Assembly (NCBI GenBank): GCA_045649645.1 | Contig: JAZRQH010000098.1 | Location: 1-5,390 of the forward strand | Direction of reading: 5' to 3' | DNA: 5,390 nucleotides | Source: RGIG7300 sp045649645 | GTDB taxonomy: Bacteria > Bacillota > Clostridia > Oscillospirales > CAG-272 | In this document: one piece after another, positions 1 to 5,390 of the stretch | Numbering within the stretch: position 1 is the first letter of the stretch | Layout of the letters: the number at the start of each line of letters is the position of its first letter | Position numbers and translations under genes: made by a program | The notes under the pieces: model-generated | What the model was told of the DNA's origin: nothing | The model's input: the letters and a program-made list of their open reading frames with translations, nothing else | Databases searched by the model: none

Positions 1-1478
1 TAGGCTTTGACTCCTGGGACAGCGACGTTTGGAAATGCGCCTTTTCTCAGCCAAAGAGCGTTACCCCTATAGCTATAGGTATGCTTATGGAGGACGGCGT
101 TCTTACCCCCGGCACCACCGTAGCCGACATTTTCGGCAAAAAGGTACCTGCGCTTTATAAGAGCAAGTTCAAGGAGATGACTATACTTCATCTTCTCAAT
201 ATGTCAAGCGGAGCCGTTTTCAACGAGCTTATGTGTATCACCACCGACAACTGGGTCAAGGGCTTTTTTACCCCGGGCACAAGCTTTGCACCGGGTGAGA
301 AGTTTAACTACAACAGCCTTAACACCTATATGCTTTCGGCTGCGGTATCGGTGCTTACAGGCAAGAGCATGGCAGATTTCCTTGACCAAAGGCTTTTTGC
401 ACCCTTGGGTATCACCAACTATTTCTGGGAAAAATGTCCCAAGGGAGCCAACAGAGGCGGCTGGGGACTCTTTATCAAGACCTCCGGCCTTGTCAAGATA
501 GGTCAGATGGTTTTGCAGAACGGCGAGTGGGAGGGTAAGCATATCCTCTCGGAAAAATATATCAAGGCAGCTACCGAAAAGCGTATAGCCGTTCCGGAAG
601 GAGCAGGCGACTACGACTACGGACTTCAGATATGGACCGCCCGTGATTACAACGGATTTTTGTTTAACGGAATGCTTGGGCAGAATATGTTCTGCTTCCG
701 TGACAGCGGTATCATCGTTGCGGTAAACTCGGGTAACACCGATATCTTCCAGCGTAACGATATCTTCCCCATAACCCATAAATATTTCAATCAAAGCTTC
801 GAGGATACACTCCCCCGTGACAAAAAGGGAGAAAAAAGACTTAAAAGGCTCACCGAAGCTCTGTCCCGTTACCGTCCCAGACGAAACAAGCACCTCTACG
901 AGCGTATCTTCCGTAAGAGAAATATTGCCCGCAATATAGATAAGATAACCGGAAGCTACACCGTTATCTCTAAGGATGCGGTATCCCTGGGGCTTGTACC
1001 TGTGCTTATGCAGGTCATACTCAATAACTATACCAAGGGAACTCTGGGCTACAGCTTCGGCCGTGACGAAAGAGGACTCTATCTGATATATAAGGAAAAC
1101 GGCTGTGAAGCCAAGCTTCACGTCGGCTTTGACGCCCCCGAAAAGGATAATATCGAGATAATGGGCGAAAAGCTCCTTTGCGCAACAACGGGCGAGTTCA
1201 GGTATAATGAGGACGACGATCTTGTGCTGAAATTAAGAACCGATATCCTCGAATATCCCTTTACCAGACGTATGAAGTTTATCTTTCGAGAGGATGGGCT
1301 TGAGGTAATATACCGCGAGACCCCCGGCAGAGAGCTGCTTGACGGGGTCAGCACCGACGGTGTTACCAAAAAAATGCCCTCTGTCTTTTCCTCGCTTATA
1401 CAGTCTGAGGGAGAGCAGATTATAACGAAGTTAGGCAATGCCTTTGAGCGAAGCGCCTATGCAATTCGAAATTTGTAA
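1..1478 (+). CDS. Serine beta-lactamase-like hydrolase with C-terminal accessory domain (5' end missing)
   Basis: The reading frame is open from base 3 to the TAA at 1476-1478, giving 491 visible residues; the true start is upstream of the window. The first in-frame ATG, at 81, cannot be the start because the SxxK nucleophile motif (Ser-Gln-Pro-Lys, bases 45-56) precedes it. Other family landmarks are Tyr-Asn-Ser at 309-317 (the Y-x-N/Y-x-S position), a Gly-Gly-Trp-Gly-Leu stretch near 450-470, and Met-Leu-Gly-Gln at 672-683 where the third motif (K/H-x-G) would sit. The catalytic-like domain ends near base 790. A charged linker follows, then about 170 residues of beta-rich sequence as seen in long serine hydrolases of Clostridia. 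Such proteins hydrolyse esters, amides or peptides; substrate and cell location cannot be read here. The last dozen codons look repeat-derived. A strong terminator follows, separating it from the sugar genes. The family call is firm, the substrate unknown. Confidence 0.85.
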   Translation, partial: GFDSWDSDVWKCAFSQPKSVTPIAIGMLMEDGVLTPGTTVADIFGKKVPALYKSKFKEMTILHLLNMSSGAVFNELMCITTDNWVKGFFTPGTSFAPGEKFNYNSLNTYMLSAAVSVLTGKSMADFLDQRLFAPLGITNYFWEKCPKGANRGGWGLFIKTSGLVKIGQMVLQNGEWEGKHILSEKYIKAATEKRIAVPEGAGDYDYGLQIWTARDYNGFLFNGMLGQNMFCFRDSGIIVAVNSGNTDIFQRNDIFPITHKYFNQSFEDTLPRDKKGEKRLKRLTEALSRYRPRRNKHLYERIFRKRNIARNIDKITGSYTVISKDAVSLGLVPVLMQVILNNYTKGTLGYSFGRDERGLYLIYKENGCEAKLHVGFDAPEKDNIEIMGEKLLCATTGEFRYNEDDDLVLKLRTDILEYPFTRRMKFIFREDGLEVIYRETPGRELLDGVSTDGVTKKMPSVFSSLIQSEGEQIITKLGNAFERSAYAIRNL

Positions 1479-1484
1479 TTTAAA
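1462..1484 (-). repeat. Short AT-rich ATTACGA-type repeat, inverted relative to the copy before fucI
   Basis: Read on this strand, CAATTCGAAATTTGTAAT (1462-1479) matches the reverse complement of the repeat before fucI at 16 of 18 positions. Apart from one 7-base unit missing here, both copies then run on to TAAA. The repeat overlaps the 3' end of the hydrolase gene and supplies its final codons and TAA stop. The match is direct observation; that the two copies belong to one repeat family is inference, since both are AT-rich and short. Confidence 0.45.
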
Positions 1485-1488
1485 TGTT

Positions 1489-1519
1489 AAAAACGGTGTC
1501 CGTCGGACATCGTTTTTTT
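1489..1519 (+). terminator. Rho-independent terminator after the hydrolase gene
   Basis: Bases 1494-1501 (CGGTGTCC) pair with 1505-1512 (GGACATCG) through one G-T wobble, closing a 3-base loop. A run of seven T follows at 1513-1519. Five A at 1489-1493 extend the stem by pairing with the first T residues, so the structure could also terminate transcription from the opposite strand. It begins 10 bases after the hydrolase stop and should insulate that gene from the transporter operon. Confidence 0.9.
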
Positions 1520-1548
1520 GTATTTCTACGGTATGTAAATATTTTTTG

Positions 1549-1563
1549 GTATTACGGCAATAC
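1549..1563. promoter_or_regulatory. Inverted repeat in the transporter leader, candidate operator
   Basis: GTATT at 1549-1553 and AATAC at 1559-1563 are perfect inverted 5-base arms around ACGGC. They sit between the terminator and the transporter ATG, where the operon promoter must lie if the terminator works. No convincing sigma-A pair is visible here. TACTAT at 1561-1566 could be a weak -10, but nothing resembling TTGACA lies 16-18 bases upstream. Five-base arms can arise by chance, so an operator role is only a suggestion. Confidence 0.25.
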
Positions 1564-1586
1564 TATCCCTTGAGATAAACGAAAAC

Positions 1587-1592
1587 AAAGGA
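1587..1592 (+). promoter_or_regulatory. Ribosome binding site of the transporter ATPase gene
   Basis: AAAGGA lies 8 bases before the ATG at 1601 and supports that start. It is weaker than the AAGGAG and GGAGG sites of the binding-protein and isomerase genes. Confidence 0.6.
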
Positions 1593-1600
1593 AAACGGGT

Positions 1601-3094
1601 ATGAACGAAGTAATACTTGAAATGAAAGATATAGACAAGCGTTTTTCGGGTGTTCATGCCCTGAAATTGGCAAGCTTTGAGCTTCGTCGCGGCGAGGTCC
1701 ATGCTCTTATGGGGGAGAACGGCGCTGGAAAATCCACACTTATGAAGGTGCTTTGCGGTATCCATAAGCCGGACGGCGGCAGTATAAAGCTCTTTGGTGA
1801 GGAGGTACATTTCCGCGGTATTTCGGACTCTAAGGCGGCGGGGATAAGCATTATCCATCAGGAGCTTAATATGATGAACCACCTTACCGTTGCCCGCAAC
1901 ATCTACATCGGCAGAGAGCCGATGAATGGCATCGCCATAAACGACAAAAAAATGATAGAAGACGCAAAAGCACTGTTCAAGCGCATCGGGGTCACTATCG
2001 ATCCCACAGAACAGCTTGGCAGCCTTACGGTTGGCAAGCAGCAGATGGTGGAGATCGCAAAGGCAGTATCCCATGACTGCAAGCTCCTTATACTTGACGA
2101 GCCCACAGCGGCGCTGACTCAGACCGAGGTAGAAGAGCTCTTTAAGATAATGAACGATCTTCGCCGCAAGGGTATCGGAATGATATACATCTCCCACCGT
2201 ATGGACGAGATAGACCGCATCTCGGACAGGGTAAGTGTAATGCGGGACGGAGAGTACGTGGGAACGGTAAATACAGCCGAAAGCACAAGAGACGAGATAG
2301 TACGGATGATGGTCGGAAGAGTCATCAGCGGTGAGCGAAAGACCGAAAGCAAGGTTCCCGAAAACGCTCCTACAGTACTTGAGGTTGAAGCTCTTAGCCG
2401 AGGCAGAGAGGTAAGGAACGTAAGCTTTAAGCTTCGTCGCGGGGAGATCCTCGGCTTTTCGGGACTTATGGGTGCGGGACGTACCGAGGTTGCAAGATTG
2501 ATATACGGCGCCGACCGAAGGGATTCGGGCACAGTTAAGATAAACGGCAAAGAGGTGGATATAAAAACTCCCGAGCAGGCGGTAAAAAACGGCATCTGCT
2601 ATCTTTCCGAGGACCGTAAAAGGTACGGGCTTTTGCTTGACAAATCGGTTGCCGAAAACTCTGCTCTTGCTGCCCTTGAGCTTTTTGTTGATGCAGGTCG
2701 TATAAACGACAGGAAGATAACAAAGGTCGCCGAGGAGAAAAACAGGATGCTGCGCACCAAAACCCCCTCGGTATTTCAGCAGGTCAAAAATCTCTCGGGA
2801 GGCAACCAACAGAAGGTCATAGTTGCCCGTTGGCTTATAAGGGACTCGGATATATTTATTTTTGACGAGCCCACACGAGGTATTGACATCGGTGCAAAGA
2901 GCGAGATGTACTCTCTTATGGAGAAGCTTGCCGCAGAGGGTAAGTCTATCATTATGATATCCTCCGAGCTTGCGGAAATTCAGCGATTGAGCGACCGTGT
3001 AATAGTTATGTGCGAGGGCAGGATCACCGCCGAGCTTGACTGCAGGGATGCTACACAGGAAGAAATAATGAAATATGCAACGATGAGGGAATGA
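1601..3094 (+). CDS. CUT2-family sugar ABC transporter, dual ATP-binding protein (RbsA/MglA type)
   Basis: This 497-residue cytoplasmic ATPase powers sugar import by binding the membrane permease encoded next. It has two fused nucleotide-binding domains, as in RbsA, MglA and AraG, and the usual family length of about 500. Domain 1 has Walker A at residues 38-46 (GENGAGKST), Q-loop Gln87, a modified signature (LTVGKQQ, 142-148), Walker B ending in DEP (166-168) and switch His199. Domain 2 has a degenerate Walker A (GLMGAGRTE, 288-296, Arg for Lys), the SEDRK motif (336-340), a good signature (LSGGNQQK, 398-405), Walker B DEP (422-424) and Ser in place of the switch His (ISSEL, near 453-457). 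This asymmetry is normal for the family and implies one main catalytic site. Its TGA overlaps an ATG of the permease frame. Family is certain. The sugar is not encoded in this subunit; linkage to fucI suggests L-fucose or a related sugar. Which of rbsA, mglA or a fucose-specific name applies cannot be decided. Confidence 0.95.
   Translation: MNEVILEMKDIDKRFSGVHALKLASFELRRGEVHALMGENGAGKSTLMKVLCGIHKPDGGSIKLFGEEVHFRGISDSKAAGISIIHQELNMMNHLTVARNIYIGREPMNGIAINDKKMIEDAKALFKRIGVTIDPTEQLGSLTVGKQQMVEIAKAVSHDCKLLILDEPTAALTQTEVEELFKIMNDLRRKGIGMIYISHRMDEIDRISDRVSVMRDGEYVGTVNTAESTRDEIVRMMVGRVISGERKTESKVPENAPTVLEVEALSRGREVRNVSFKLRRGEILGFSGLMGAGRTEVARLIYGADRRDSGTVKINGKEVDIKTPEQAVKNGICYLSEDRKRYGLLLDKSVAENSALAALELFVDAGRINDRKITKVAEEKNRMLRTKTPSVFQQVKNLSGGNQQKVIVARWLIRDSDIFIFDEPTRGIDIGAKSEMYSLMEKLAAEGKSIIMISSELAEIQRLSDRVIVMCEGRITAELDCRDATQEEIMKYATMRE
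3085..3090 (+). promoter_or_regulatory. Ribosome binding site that favours the downstream permease start
   Basis: GAGGGA lies inside the last codons of the ATPase gene. It directly abuts the ATG at 3091 but sits 9 bases before the in-frame ATG at 3100. The other genes here use 6-9 bases, so 3100 is the better-supported start. Confidence 0.5.
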
Positions 3095-3099
3095 TAAAA

Positions 3100-4068
3100 A
3101 TGATAAAACTAAGATCAATAAAAATCGGACAGAATATTATAATCCTCGTTGCTCTGGTGCTGCTTACGGGGATATTTACACTTTTAAATCCCAATTTTAC
3201 AGACAGATACAATATAGTGAGTATGGCGCAGTCCTTAGCGCCCTATGCTATCCTCAGCCTGGGAGTTACCTTCGTTATAGCAACGGGAGGTATTGACCTT
3301 TCTATCGGTACGGTTTGCATTGCGGCGGCTGTGGTGGCGGGCAAGGCGTTCACGTCGGGTATTATCCCTCTTTGGGCAACTATTCCCGTGATGATAGGCA
3401 TAGGCACTCTCTTTGGATGGATAAACGGCTTGCTTGTGGCAAGGTTAGGACTTCCCAGCTTTATTGCGACCCTTGGTACTATGATGTTTTCAAGAGGTCT
3501 TTCGGCTCTTATAGTTTCCGACCCCAATATCTTTTTCCCCACGGGAACCTGGTATAACAGAGCCTTCTCTAACCAAAACGGCATTCCCACGGGAATTATA
3601 TGGGTGGTAGGTTTTACCCTTGTCTGTATGTATATTATGTATAAAAACCGTATCGGCAGATATATCCTCTCCATTGGCTCAAACGAGGAGGCAACAAGGC
3701 TGTCGGGTATCGATACTCAGAAATACAAGACCTATGCGTATATCATTGCAGGTATGGCATCGGGTATAGCGGCTGTCTTCTGGTCGGCGTCCTTTACCAC
3801 GGTGGCCTCGGCTACCGGTAACGGAATGGAGCTTGACGCTATCGCAGGCGTATATATCGGCGGAACAAGCGCAGCAGGCGGTGTGGCTTCTGTTACAGGC
3901 TCTGCTATAGGTGCGGCACTTCTGGTGGTCATCCGAAGCGGTCTTAATTTCGTGTTGGCAAAATTCAACCTCAACCTCAACTCCACCTACGTTACCTACG
4001 TTCTTACGGGTGTTATCGTTGTGGCGGCGGTACTGGCAGACGTATTGAAGAGCAAAAGAAGAAAATAA
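3100..4068 (+). CDS. CUT2-family sugar ABC transporter permease (RbsC type)
   Basis: This integral membrane subunit of the importer has 322 residues from the ATG at 3100, or 325 from the ATG at 3091 that overlaps the ATPase stop. I prefer 3100 on ribosome-binding-site spacing. About eight to ten hydrophobic segments are visible, among them residues 10-29, 46-63, 88-113, 120-140, 165-181, 213-231 and 299-316. Family signatures (BPD_transp_2, PF02653) include GGIDLSIG near 63-70, a cytoplasmic coupling loop GSNEEATRLSGI near 193-204, and GMELDAIAGVYIGGTS near 242-257 followed by a glycine-rich turn and helix. Length matches RbsC (about 320). The protein probably acts as a homodimer with the dual ATPase on its inner face. 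A lysine/arginine-rich C-terminus suits the positive-inside rule. No frameshift or missing region is seen. Confidence 0.93.
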   Translation: MIKLRSIKIGQNIIILVALVLLTGIFTLLNPNFTDRYNIVSMAQSLAPYAILSLGVTFVIATGGIDLSIGTVCIAAAVVAGKAFTSGIIPLWATIPVMIGIGTLFGWINGLLVARLGLPSFIATLGTMMFSRGLSALIVSDPNIFFPTGTWYNRAFSNQNGIPTGIIWVVGFTLVCMYIMYKNRIGRYILSIGSNEEATRLSGIDTQKYKTYAYIIAGMASGIAAVFWSASFTTVASATGNGMELDAIAGVYIGGTSAAGGVASVTGSAIGAALLVVIRSGLNFVLAKFNLNLNSTYVTYVLTGVIVVAAVLADVLKSKRRK

Positions 4069-4087
4069 TTCTCAATTATAAGGAGAA
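4069..4087 (+). promoter_or_regulatory. Ribosome binding site in a weak hairpin before the binding-protein gene
   Basis: AAGGAG at 4080-4085, six bases after which aside from one A the ATG at 4093 follows, is a strong ribosome binding site and fixes the start. TTCTC at 4069-4073 can pair with GAGAA at 4083-4087, covering part of the site with a 5-bp stem and 9-base loop. The stem is weak, so a regulatory effect is speculative. Confidence 0.5.
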
Positions 4088-4092
4088 ATTCA

Positions 4093-5133
4093 ATGAAAAA
4101 GATTTTGATTTTTGTTTTGGCAGTAATATTAGTATTCAGCATGGTTTCTTGTGGAGGTAATAATTCTTCCGAAAAAAACAATTCCAAAACAATAGGTGTC
4201 GTAGCCAAGGGCGAGTCCCATGCCTTTTGGCAGTCGGTCAAGGCGGGAGCAGAGGATGCCGCAAGAGAGAGAGGCTATACTGTAACCTTCCGCGGTCCCT
4301 CCTCCGAGTCGGCAAAGGATCTGCCCTCTCAGCAGGAGATGGTGCAGACCGCACTTTCCAATAACGTTTCGGGGCTTGTGGTAGCCACCATCGGAGAGGG
4401 CTTTACCGATATGCTTTCTCAGGCTTACGACAAGGGCATTCCCGTGGTACAGTTTGACTCGGGCATATGGGCAAAGGACGTAGAGGCCCTTGATTCTCAG
4501 AGCAAAAACCCCATCAAGGCATCTGTCGCTACCTCCAACCGCTCGGCGGCGGCTCTTGCAGCGGAAAACTTTTTTGAGGTGGTAAAGGATGATATCCGAG
4601 CTTCGGATAACTACGTTATAGGTGTCATCCAGCACGACCAGACCCAGACAGGTATCGACCGCGCAGGCGGCTTTATTGACAGATTTACCGAATTGGCAGA
4701 TTCGGACGAAACCACAAAAGGAAAATACCGGATCGAAAAAGAGATCAAGCCCGGAGATGCGGACAACGCCTACAAGACCGCCCTTGAGGCTCTTTACGAA
4801 AAAGGGATATCCGCGCTTTTTATGACAAACGAAGGGGTTGTCAAGCAGGTGTACGATGCTATAGGTGCATCGGGCGGAAAATATGATAACGTAAGGTTCT
4901 GCGGCTTTGATGCAGGTTCAAAACAGATAGAGTGGATGAAGGAAGAGGACGGTGCCGAGCTTGTGGGTGCGGTAGCGCAGGATTCCTATAAGATCGGGTA
5001 TAACGCCGTAGAGCAGGTCATCAACGCTATCGAGGGGAAGACGGTAACTGCCACAGTAGATATACAGGGTGTATGGTGGACGGGTGAAAATGCCGACGAA
5101 ATGATAGAAAAAGGCCTTGTTTACGAGGGGTAA
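4093..5133 (+). CDS. Sugar ABC transporter substrate-binding lipoprotein (RbsB-like, Peripla_BP_4 type)
   Basis: This 346-residue lipoprotein captures the sugar outside the membrane and delivers it to the permease. The N-terminus has Lys2-Lys3, a hydrophobic stretch 4-18, and a lipobox Met-Val-Ser-Cys with the lipid-modified Cys at 20; an Asn/Ser-rich linker follows to about 32. The mature part fits the type I periplasmic-binding fold. It starts with TIGVVAKGESHAFW (33-46), whose aromatic pair lies where RbsB-like proteins contact the sugar. Later conserved spots are Asp122, Arg190 in GIDRAGGF, Asn246, Asp273 in CGFDAG and Gln296. These are positional comparisons from memory, not an alignment. 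Asn/Lys-rich linkers after the Cys are common in Gram-positive binding lipoproteins. It lies 24 bases after the permease with a strong ribosome binding site and closes the transporter set. The sugar cannot be read from sequence; the fucI neighbour suggests L-fucose or D-arabinose. Confidence 0.93.
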   Translation: MKKILIFVLAVILVFSMVSCGGNNSSEKNNSKTIGVVAKGESHAFWQSVKAGAEDAARERGYTVTFRGPSSESAKDLPSQQEMVQTALSNNVSGLVVATIGEGFTDMLSQAYDKGIPVVQFDSGIWAKDVEALDSQSKNPIKASVATSNRSAAALAAENFFEVVKDDIRASDNYVIGVIQHDQTQTGIDRAGGFIDRFTELADSDETTKGKYRIEKEIKPGDADNAYKTALEALYEKGISALFMTNEGVVKQVYDAIGASGGKYDNVRFCGFDAGSKQIEWMKEEDGAELVGAVAQDSYKIGYNAVEQVINAIEGKTVTATVDIQGVWWTGENADEMIEKGLVYEG

Positions 5134-5143
5134 TGTTATATAA

Positions 5144-5155
5144 ATTGTTGACAAT
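5144..5155. promoter_or_regulatory. 12-bp palindrome covering the -35 box, candidate operator
   Basis: ATTGT-TG-ACAAT is a perfect inverted repeat (5-base arms, 2-base centre) that contains the TTGACA box of the fucI promoter. A regulator bound here would compete with RNA polymerase. Part of the symmetry comes from the -35 consensus itself, so chance is a real alternative. Confidence 0.3.
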
Positions 5156-5176
5156 ATTCCTTTAAGATGTTAAAAT
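5148..5176 (+). promoter_or_regulatory. Sigma-A promoter for fucI
   Basis: A perfect TTGACA (-35, 5148-5153) is followed after exactly 17 bases by TAAAAT (-10, 5171-5176), one mismatch from TATAAT. Transcription should start near 5183-5185, giving a leader of about 85 bases before the fucI ATG. The promoter starts 15 bases after the binding-protein stop, and no terminator stands between them. fucI can therefore be made both from its own promoter and by read-through from the transporter genes. Confidence 0.8.
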
Positions 5177-5192
5177 AATTTTGATTAGTAAT

Positions 5193-5209
5193 CTTTTGCG
5201 GAGCAAAAG
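5193..5209 (+). repeat. Perfect 7-bp hairpin in the fucI leader
   Basis: CTTTTGC (5193-5199) and GCAAAAG (5203-5209) are exact inverted arms around GGA. The hairpin lies just after the predicted transcription start. The following tract (TTT, CC, TTT) is a poor U-run, so it is at best a weak terminator or attenuator. It may instead protect the 5' end of the transcript or be part of the repeat element that follows. Confidence 0.6.
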
Positions 5210-5218
5210 TTTCCTTTA

Positions 5219-5243
5219 ATTACGCATTACGAATTACGAATTG
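5219..5243 (+). repeat. Three tandem 7-bp units (ATTACGC, ATTACGA, ATTACGA) plus ATTG
   Basis: Units lie at 5219-5225, 5226-5232 and 5233-5239, ending in ATTG at 5240-5243. A copy with one unit fewer lies in inverted orientation at the end of the hydrolase gene. The array lies in the untranslated leader of fucI, 11 bases before its GGAGG. From memory, short ATTACGA-type arrays are frequent between genes in gut Clostridia; I cannot confirm that here. Confidence 0.65.
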
Positions 5244-5254
5244 AAAATTATTTT

Positions 5255-5259
5255 GGAGG
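5255..5259 (+). promoter_or_regulatory. Ribosome binding site of fucI
   Basis: GGAGG nine bases before the ATG at 5269 is a full-strength site and fixes the fucI start. Confidence 0.8.
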
Positions 5260-5268
5260 TACAAATAT

Positions 5269-5390
5269 ATGGCAAAGAACAGATATATAGGTGAATATCC
5301 TGTTATCGGTATCCGTCCCACCATCGACGGAAGAAGAGGTCCCCTTAAGGTGCGCGAAAGCCTTGAGGATCAGACCATGGCTATGGCTAA
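5269..5390 (+). CDS. fucI: L-fucose isomerase, N-terminal fragment (cut by window edge)
   Basis: Forty complete codons are visible from the ATG. FucI interconverts the aldose L-fucose and the ketose L-fuculose in the cytoplasm, the first step of fucose breakdown, and also acts on D-arabinose. Recognition rests on residues 13-24 (IGIRPTIDGRRG) and 28-40 (VRESLEDQTMAMA). These match the start of known FucI proteins, where IGIRP.IDGRR, VRESLE and QTM.MA occur in the same order. The segment between them is about two residues longer here (GPLK) than in the E. coli enzyme. The metal-binding and catalytic residues lie further on and cannot be checked. It has its own promoter and strong ribosome binding site and directly follows the sugar transporter, so the two probably serve one pathway. 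fucK and fucA-type genes would be expected nearby but are not in view. Confidence 0.92.
   Translation, partial: MAKNRYIGEYPVIGIRPTIDGRRGPLKVRESLEDQTMAMA

Noticed and set aside
81..83. ATG as the start of the hydrolase
   Set aside because: The frame stays open to the left edge and the SxxK active-site motif lies upstream at 45-56.
204..1121. Open frame of 305 codons on the minus strand, opposite the hydrolase
   Set aside because: The + strand frame carries the hydrolase motifs; the minus frame shows no domain or plausible ribosome binding site.
1569..1589. Catabolite-repression (cre) site near TTGAGATAAACGAAAAC
   Set aside because: The spacing between TG and CG does not fit the cre consensus and the right half lacks symmetry.
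1601..3094. Loss of the second ATP-binding site (Arg for Walker Lys, Ser for switch His) as a sign of decay
   Set aside because: One degenerate site is normal in RbsA/MglA-type dual ATPases, and the frame is intact.
1526..3118. Long open frame of 530 codons on the minus strand, opposite the ATPase gene
   Set aside because: It is antisense to an unmistakable ATPase, has no recognisable family and is rich in Cys, His and Tyr, as expected for the complement of biased coding sequence.
5219..5243. Possible CRISPR repeat
   Set aside because: The units are 7 bases long with no spacers; this is a simple tandem array.
5177..5268. Riboswitch or T-box in the fucI leader
   Set aside because: The leader is only about 85 bases with one simple hairpin and no recognisable conserved aptamer core.

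Overview
The window looks like part of a low-to-mid-GC Firmicutes chromosome, most likely a gut- or rumen-type member of the Clostridia (Ruminococcaceae/Oscillospiraceae-like). This is inferred from strong GGAGG-type ribosome binding sites, a textbook sigma-A promoter, a typical short-signal lipoprotein, AT-rich spacers with ATTACGA-type short repeats, and the gene content. No taxonomic marker gene is present, so the placement is soft. All five genes lie on the + strand.

Layout: (1) bases 1-1478 hold the 3' part of a serine beta-lactamase-like (PF00144-type) hydrolase. Its 5' end is outside the window, and its catalytic SxxK motif lies at 45-56. (2) Bases 1479-1600 hold a strong intrinsic terminator and a short leader with a small inverted repeat. 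(3) Bases 1601-5133 hold a three-gene CUT2 (ribose/galactose-type) sugar ABC importer in the order ATPase, permease, binding lipoprotein. The first two genes abut or overlap at the ATGA junction, and the third follows after a 24-nt gap. (4) Bases 5134-5268 hold a spacer with a near-consensus promoter, a palindrome over its -35 box, a perfect 7-bp hairpin and a 7-bp tandem repeat. (5) Bases 5269-5390 hold the first 40 codons of an L-fucose isomerase (FucI), cut by the right edge.

Together, genes 2-5 suggest a sugar uptake and catabolism locus. The lipoprotein captures a monosaccharide outside the membrane, the permease and dual-domain ATPase import it, and the isomerase begins its breakdown. 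L-fucose (or D-arabinose, the other classical FucI substrate) is the best guess for the cargo, but only from gene linkage. The hydrolase at the left is separated by a terminator and need not belong to the pathway.

I see no previously undescribed system. The points worth a second look are the regulatory spacer before fucI, the pair of inverted short repeats bracketing the transporter genes (one supplying a stop codon), and a 20-of-21-base DNA repeat shared by the two halves of the ATPase gene.
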